From positions 1 to 18,226 of the forward strand of contig JAEYQQ010000001.1 in the NCBI GenBank assembly GCA_023409955.1: 18,226 nucleotides of DNA, in the 5' to 3' direction. The DNA is from Bacillota bacterium. Its GTDB lineage: Bacteria; Bacillota; Clostridia; Christensenellales; Aristaeellaceae. Position numbers and translations under genes: made by a program. Below, in pieces: positions 13,988-18,226 of the stretch (position 1 is the stretch's first letter; each line of letters starts with the position of its first letter). Below the pieces are notes generated by a model. That model was not told the origin of the DNA, made no database searches, and was given only the letters and a program-made list of their open reading frames with translations.

Positions 13988-16936
13988 TTGTATCAACCAC
14001 CGCTTAACAATGATCCCAGAAGATCTAAGAATGCTGGTCCATATACACCGATTCAGCCTCAGTTTGAACCGGAGGGTGAAGAACAGTTTGACGAGAGTCA
14101 GTATGATATGCAAGCTGACGGCAATTACGTTTATCAGACAGATGACCAGCTGGAGTACGGGAATGAAATCGATTATCCGGATCAGTATGACCCGGATGCA
14201 GGTTATCAAGAAGATTGGGTAGATGATCTGCCTCCTGAAAAAAACTATCGTCATACCATATTCAAGCCCAAAGTACGCAAGCCAGGTTTCCTCTTGGCTG
14301 TGATTGTGAATGCCGTACGCATATTTGTGCTGATCGGTATATTGGTCGGCTTGGCTGGACTTGGGGCTGTGGTGGGGATAGCAAAAGCATATGTGGAGAC
14401 CGCACCAAATTTGAACTTGGCTTTGCTGGATGCTCAGGATCAAACGTCATTTATATACGATGCGGATGGCAATCTGATAACAGATTATAAAGGTACAGAA
14501 AACCGGGTTATGGTATCTATTGACCAGATGCCTACCCATTTGCAAAATGCCTTTATCGCCGTGGAGGATGCACGCTTTTTTACACATAACGGCGTAGATA
14601 TCAAGCGTATCGTTGGTGCGTTTTTGGCCAACCTGACATCCGGTAGCAATCAGGGCGGATCTACTATCACACAGCAGCTGATCAAGAATACGGTTTTAAG
14701 CAATGAGCTAAGCTATAAGCGAAAGATACAGGAAGCGTATCTTGCCATGCAGCTGGAGGCACGCTACAGCAAGCAGCAAATCCTAGAAAGTTACCTGAAT
14801 ACCATATACATGGGTGAAAATTATTATGGCGTGCATGTTGCAGCGCAAGGATACTTTGGTAAGGAACTCAGCGAACTGACGCTGCGGGAATGCGCCATGT
14901 TGGCCGGTGTCAACAACAGCCCGTATTACTACAATCCACGGCGCAATTTCTACCTGCGTTCCGCAGAAGGTGTGGACTATCCTGCCATTACCAACAACCG
15001 CACCAACTATGTGCTTCGATGTATGTATGAGAATCAATTCATCACGCATCAGCAGTACATTGACGCCTTAAATCCTGAAACCGCAAGGGTGCTGGAAACA
15101 TCCCCCTCTGAAGGAACGGGCATGTACAAGTATGCGCATTACGTGGAATATGCCATTCGTGATGTTGTGGACAAGTTTTTAGAGATGGAAGGCCTGCCCG
15201 ATACCAGCGCTAACCGCTATGCCATGGAAAACAAGCTGCGTACAGGCGGTTACCATGTGAAGCTGGCCTTGGATACGCAGATCCAGGAAACTGTCGAGGA
15301 TACGCTGGAGAATTGGACGAAATACCCCAGTCTTCGTAATCCCAGCGACAAGGTATACAGGGCCAGGAACGCTGACGGTACATATTCAGAGATTATACAG
15401 CCCCAGGCAGCTGCCGTTGTTTTGGATTATAGGACGGGCGAGTTAAAAGCGATTGTCGGTGGCCGTAGCAGGCCCACCCAGCGCAAAACCCTTAACCGTG
15501 CTGCCGATAACCAAATGCCCGTAGGCTCGGCCATCAAACCGCTGTCAGTTTATGCACCAGCCATTGAAAACGGTGCATCCCCGGCCAGTGTTGTATATAA
15601 CATGCCGCTACCGATTGAAGGTTATAAAAATTCTAAGAATCAGGATACCTGGCCAGAGAACTATGGCGGCGGAGGATATAAAGGCCCACAGACGCTGCGA
15701 GAGTCTATCAAGAGAAGTTACAATGTATCAGCAGCTCAAGCTTTGATGACCATGGTTGGTGTAGACCGTGCTGTGGACTATCTATTAAAAATGGGGGTAG
15801 ACCGTGAGCATATCGATGCAACGCCCTTTGGCGTGTCGTTGGGCTCCAGCGGCCTGTCGCCTATAGAAATGACAGTTGCCATGGGTGTCCTGGCAAATGG
15901 TGGTGTATATCAAGAGCCTATCTCCTTCCTTGGCATTTCCGACAGCAATGGCAAGGTGATCTATGACAGCCATGCGAATCAAGCACGGCGTCAGGTTTTT
16001 AAGCCATCTACAGCATGGCTGACTGTGGATATGATGAAGGATGTAGTTTCGGGTGGAACAGGTACCGGTGCCAAGATATCTGGTCAGACAGTGGCTGGTA
16101 AAACAGGTACCAACTCAGACCAAAAGGGTATCGGTTTTGCCGGCATGACTGGTTGGTACGCCAGTTATGTGTGGATCGGTCACGACAACTACAAGTCGCT
16201 GTCATCCAAGTCTACCGGAAGCAACTCAGCAGCTCCGCTATGGAAGGCGTACATGGAAAAAATTCACAAAGCAAAGGGTCTTGCCAATAGAGATATTATG
16301 GAAGGTGATCCATCTCAGTATGGACTGGTAAGGGTAACGACCTGCGGTGTCAGCGGTCAGCTAGCTACCAGTGCCTGCAAACATGATGTGTTGGGATACA
16401 ATACTGTAACAGATTATTGGGCTGTCGGTTCCAAACCCCTTACAGAGTGTCAAATGCACAAGACCATGACGATCTGCACCGAAAGCGGTAAACTGGTCAA
16501 CCAATACTGCCCCAACTACACTCGTGCAAACAAAGGGGCGATCGTAATCCCCAAAGGTCATCCGCTGTACAGCTTAATTGGAAGTAAGTACAATTCCACC
16601 CTTGAAAAGTATCTGGGTGAGTTCGCTACCTTGCGCTATACCAATGACGCCAATGCCAACGAGGCCCTGAACCAAACAATTATATGTGATGTTCACGGAC
16701 CCGGAACGGATAACAGCGACCACATAGTTACCAATACATTGATTCCGGATGCACAGCGTTTGTTGAGCCAGGCGCAGGCGCAGATTGGAAATGTGGATCA
16801 GGGGACAGATGCATACAACAACCTGCTAAATGCTATCAATAATCTGCAGGGCGTATTGAATCAGGGAAGCCCTTCCACCTCTAGCCTGACACAGGCCATG
16901 AGCTATCTAACACAAGCGATGGCAGCTGCCAACTAA
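13988..16936 (+). CDS. Class A penicillin-binding protein (transglycosylase/transpeptidase)
   Basis: It polymerises and cross-links peptidoglycan outside the membrane. From TTG at 13988, with GGAGG (13976-13980) 7 bases upstream, it has 982 residues. Order: acidic Tyr-rich cytoplasmic tail (1-95), membrane helix (about 102-131), GT51 transglycosylase with EDARFFTHNG (193-202, catalytic Glu193) and GGSTITQQLIKN (223-234), then the transpeptidase with Ser514 in SAIK, SYN (577-579) and KTGT (705-708). The C-terminal 230 residues follow the catalytic domain and hold six cysteines (786, 797, 821, 830, 841, 900) and a helical, Gln/Asn-rich end. Earlier in-frame ATGs (13946, 13952, 13964) lack a ribosome binding site. 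Divergent from yunB and convergent with spoVAE; a sporulation link is possible but the promoter looks vegetative. Confidence 0.96.
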   Translation: MYQPPLNNDPRRSKNAGPYTPIQPQFEPEGEEQFDESQYDMQADGNYVYQTDDQLEYGNEIDYPDQYDPDAGYQEDWVDDLPPEKNYRHTIFKPKVRKPGFLLAVIVNAVRIFVLIGILVGLAGLGAVVGIAKAYVETAPNLNLALLDAQDQTSFIYDADGNLITDYKGTENRVMVSIDQMPTHLQNAFIAVEDARFFTHNGVDIKRIVGAFLANLTSGSNQGGSTITQQLIKNTVLSNELSYKRKIQEAYLAMQLEARYSKQQILESYLNTIYMGENYYGVHVAAQGYFGKELSELTLRECAMLAGVNNSPYYYNPRRNFYLRSAEGVDYPAITNNRTNYVLRCMYENQFITHQQYIDALNPETARVLETSPSEGTGMYKYAHYVEYAIRDVVDKFLEMEGLPDTSANRYAMENKLRTGGYHVKLALDTQIQETVEDTLENWTKYPSLRNPSDKVYRARNADGTYSEIIQPQAAAVVLDYRTGELKAIVGGRSRPTQRKTLNRAADNQMPVGSAIKPLSVYAPAIENGASPASVVYNMPLPIEGYKNSKNQDTWPENYGGGGYKGPQTLRESIKRSYNVSAAQALMTMVGVDRAVDYLLKMGVDREHIDATPFGVSLGSSGLSPIEMTVAMGVLANGGVYQEPISFLGISDSNGKVIYDSHANQARRQVFKPSTAWLTVDMMKDVVSGGTGTGAKISGQTVAGKTGTNSDQKGIGFAGMTGWYASYVWIGHDNYKSLSSKSTGSNSAAPLWKAYMEKIHKAKGLANRDIMEGDPSQYGLVRVTTCGVSGQLATSACKHDVLGYNTVTDYWAVGSKPLTECQMHKTMTICTESGKLVNQYCPNYTRANKGAIVIPKGHPLYSLIGSKYNSTLEKYLGEFATLRYTNDANANEALNQTIICDVHGPGTDNSDHIVTNTLIPDAQRLLSQAQAQIGNVDQGTDAYNNLLNAINNLQGVLNQGSPSTSSLTQAMSYLTQAMAAAN

Positions 16937-16947
16937 AAGCAAAAAAC

Positions 16948-16978
16948 AATGGGCCAAGCAAATTGCGCTTGGCCCATT
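16948..16978. terminator. Bidirectional terminator between the PBP gene and spoVAE
   Basis: AATGGGCCAAGC (16948-16959) pairs perfectly with GCTTGGCCCATT (16967-16978) around a 7-base loop. The plus strand continues with Ts, and the minus strand continues with GTTTTTT, so both convergent transcripts can end here. Confidence 0.92.
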
Positions 16979-17002
16979 TTATGTTTATGAGAATTGTGAT
17001 CA

Positions 17003-17362
17003 TTATCCCTTTGCCCGAGGCTTGAATAACATTGCTGCCAATGCGCCAAAGAGAACAGCAGCTGTGATACCACCTGCAGTGGCGGTCAACCCACCGGTAA
17101 AGGCTCCGATTAATCCAACTTCTTGAACAGCATGAATTACGCCCTGGCTCAATGCATGGCCAAACCCCGTGAGGGGCACGGTGGCGCCGGCGCCCGCAAA
17201 ATCTACTAGATAGCCATATAAACCTACTGCACTTAGAATAACACCGGCTACAATATAGCCTACCAAAATGCGGGCAGGTGTTGCGTTTGTTTTCATGACC
17301 AGCAGTTCGCCAATGGCACATAGCACACCGCCAATCAAAAATGCTTTCAAGTACATCAACAT
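17003..17362 (-). CDS. spoVAE: Stage V sporulation protein AE
   Basis: A small 119-residue integral membrane protein with about four hydrophobic segments. The family motif GAGATVPLTGFGHAL is followed by a Gly-rich region ending in FKPRAKG. SpoVA proteins form the channel in the spore inner membrane that moves dipicolinic acid in during sporulation and out at germination. The start at 17362 has AAGGAGG 8 bases upstream, which overlaps the spoVAD stop codon. The longer frame starting at 17395 would overlap spoVAD. It follows spoVAD by 13 bases and is the last gene of the operon. Expression is expected in the forespore (sigma-G), from a promoter outside the window. Confidence 0.95.
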   Translation of the reverse strand: MLMYLKAFLIGGVLCAIGELLVMKTNATPARILVGYIVAGVILSAVGLYGYLVDFAGAGATVPLTGFGHALSQGVIHAVQEVGLIGAFTGGLTATAGGITAAVLFGALAAMLFKPRAKG

Positions 17363-17375
17363 GGCTGTTACCTCC

Positions 17376-18226
17376 TTATGCCTTGGCCGATTCAATGACT
17401 ACCGCATGGGCTACGCCGGGGATGCTTTCACCTTGCTGGTTGCTGGTGGGACTTAATAGAGCCCCGGTTGCCATAAACAAAATCCTCTTAAATTCGCCCG
17501 TGGCTAGCTTGTTCAGCAGCAAAGTATTGAAAACACTTGCTGAGCAACCGCAACCGCTGCCGCCTGCGTGCACGTCCTGATTAGCATCGTATATTTGCAG
17601 ACCACAGTCCATATACCTATCAAAATCAAGTGGAATACCTTTTTCTGACATTAACTCTAACAGTGCATCATGTCCAACCCTGCCCAAGTCGCCTGTAACG
17701 ATCCGATCAAAATCCGCAGCGCTGCGACCTGTATCCTGAAAATGTGCCGATAGGGTGGAGGCTGCTGCTGGGGCCATGGCAGCACCCATGTTGTTGGCGT
17801 CTGTAACGCCCATGTCCACCAGCTTGCCAATGGTCACATGGGTTACATGGGCAATTGGCGTGAGGCTCCGGTCATTGGATACAAGGGTTGCCCCTGCTCC
17901 TGTAACGGTCCATTGAGCAGTGGGATTGCGCTGACTACCATATTCCAATGGAAATCTAAATTGTCGCTCGGCTGTACAAAAATGGCTGCTGGCACCACAT
18001 ATTACCGATGTCGCAAAACCGCCATCCACTAGCATAGAGCCTAAACATAAGCTTTCAGACATGGTGGAGCATGCGCCATAAAGCCCTAAAAAGGGGATAC
18101 CTAGCTCACGGGCGGCCATGGAGGATGCCATAATTTGATTCAGTAGGTCGCCGCCCAGCAGGTAGTGGATGTTCTTTTCTATCACACCCGCTTTTTGCAG
18201 ACAAGTTTTGACCGCTGAGTAAAAGA
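17376..18226 (-). CDS. spoVAD: Stage V sporulation protein AD, N-terminus outside window
   Basis: The frame is open to the right edge, giving 282 visible residues of an expected 335-340; the start is missing. SpoVAD has a thiolase-like fold and is the dipicolinic-acid-binding subunit of the SpoVA complex, needed to load the spore core. Conserved blocks are GGDLLNQ, PFLGLYGACSTMSES, SSHFCTAERQFRFPLEYG, PTAQWTVTGAGA and, near the C-terminus, GGSGCGCSA. A GTG at 18185 is internal, since matching family sequence (an AxxKAG helix) continues upstream of it. It precedes spoVAE in the same operon; spoVAC would be expected upstream, beyond the window. Confidence 0.96.
   Translation of the reverse strand, partial: FYSAVKTCLQKAGVIEKNIHYLLGGDLLNQIMASSMAARELGIPFLGLYGACSTMSESLCLGSMLVDGGFATSVICGASSHFCTAERQFRFPLEYGSQRNPTAQWTVTGAGATLVSNDRSLTPIAHVTHVTIGKLVDMGVTDANNMGAAMAPAAASTLSAHFQDTGRSAADFDRIVTGDLGRVGHDALLELMSEKGIPLDFDRYMDCGLQIYDANQDVHAGGSGCGCSASVFNTLLLNKLATGEFKRILFMATGALLSPTSNQQGESIPGVAHAVVIESAKA

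Overview
The window reads as a chromosomal segment of a spore-forming, moderate-GC Bacillota, most likely a Clostridia member. Three things point this way: the Firmicutes-type yicC-remA-gmk-rpoZ-coaBC operon, the sporulation genes yunB, spoVAD and spoVAE, and strong GGAGG ribosome binding sites at most starts. No tRNA, rRNA, CRISPR array, insertion sequence or phage gene was seen. Species cannot be named from this sequence.

Left part (1-4421). A gene for a long collagen-like protein (Gly-X-Thr triplets) runs leftward off the window edge. It is divergent from a rightward housekeeping operon: yicC (RNase/stress protein), remA (DNA-binding regulator), gmk (GMP kinase), rpoZ (RNA polymerase omega) and coaBC (coenzyme A synthesis). 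The operon has a clear sigma-A type promoter and ends in a hairpin terminator directly after coaBC.

Middle part (4422-10904). After a 368-base intergenic stretch comes a two-gene ABC-2 exporter (ATPase plus permease, overlapping by four bases). It faces a leftward operon of a DUF2461 protein, an alpha-D-phosphohexomutase and transketolase (sugar-phosphate metabolism). A 12-bp hairpin lies between the two convergent units.

Right part (10905-18226). A membrane-anchored protein with CARDB-like extracellular domains and an acidic cytoplasmic tail is transcribed leftward from a consensus promoter. Upstream of it lies yunB, divergent from a class A penicillin-binding protein. The PBP is convergent with spoVAE and spoVAD, separated by a bidirectional terminator. 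spoVAD is cut by the right edge.

Most of the window is conventional. The points worth a second look are: a hairpin sitting exactly between the only good Shine-Dalgarno and the start codon of the CARDB-like gene; a CoaBC whose usual decarboxylase-domain cysteine is a glutamate; the collagen-like gene with one broken Gly register, beside remA; a possible leader peptide and an operator-like inverted repeat ahead of the ABC exporter; and two genes whose best start is TTG. I did not find convincing evidence for a wholly new multi-gene system.
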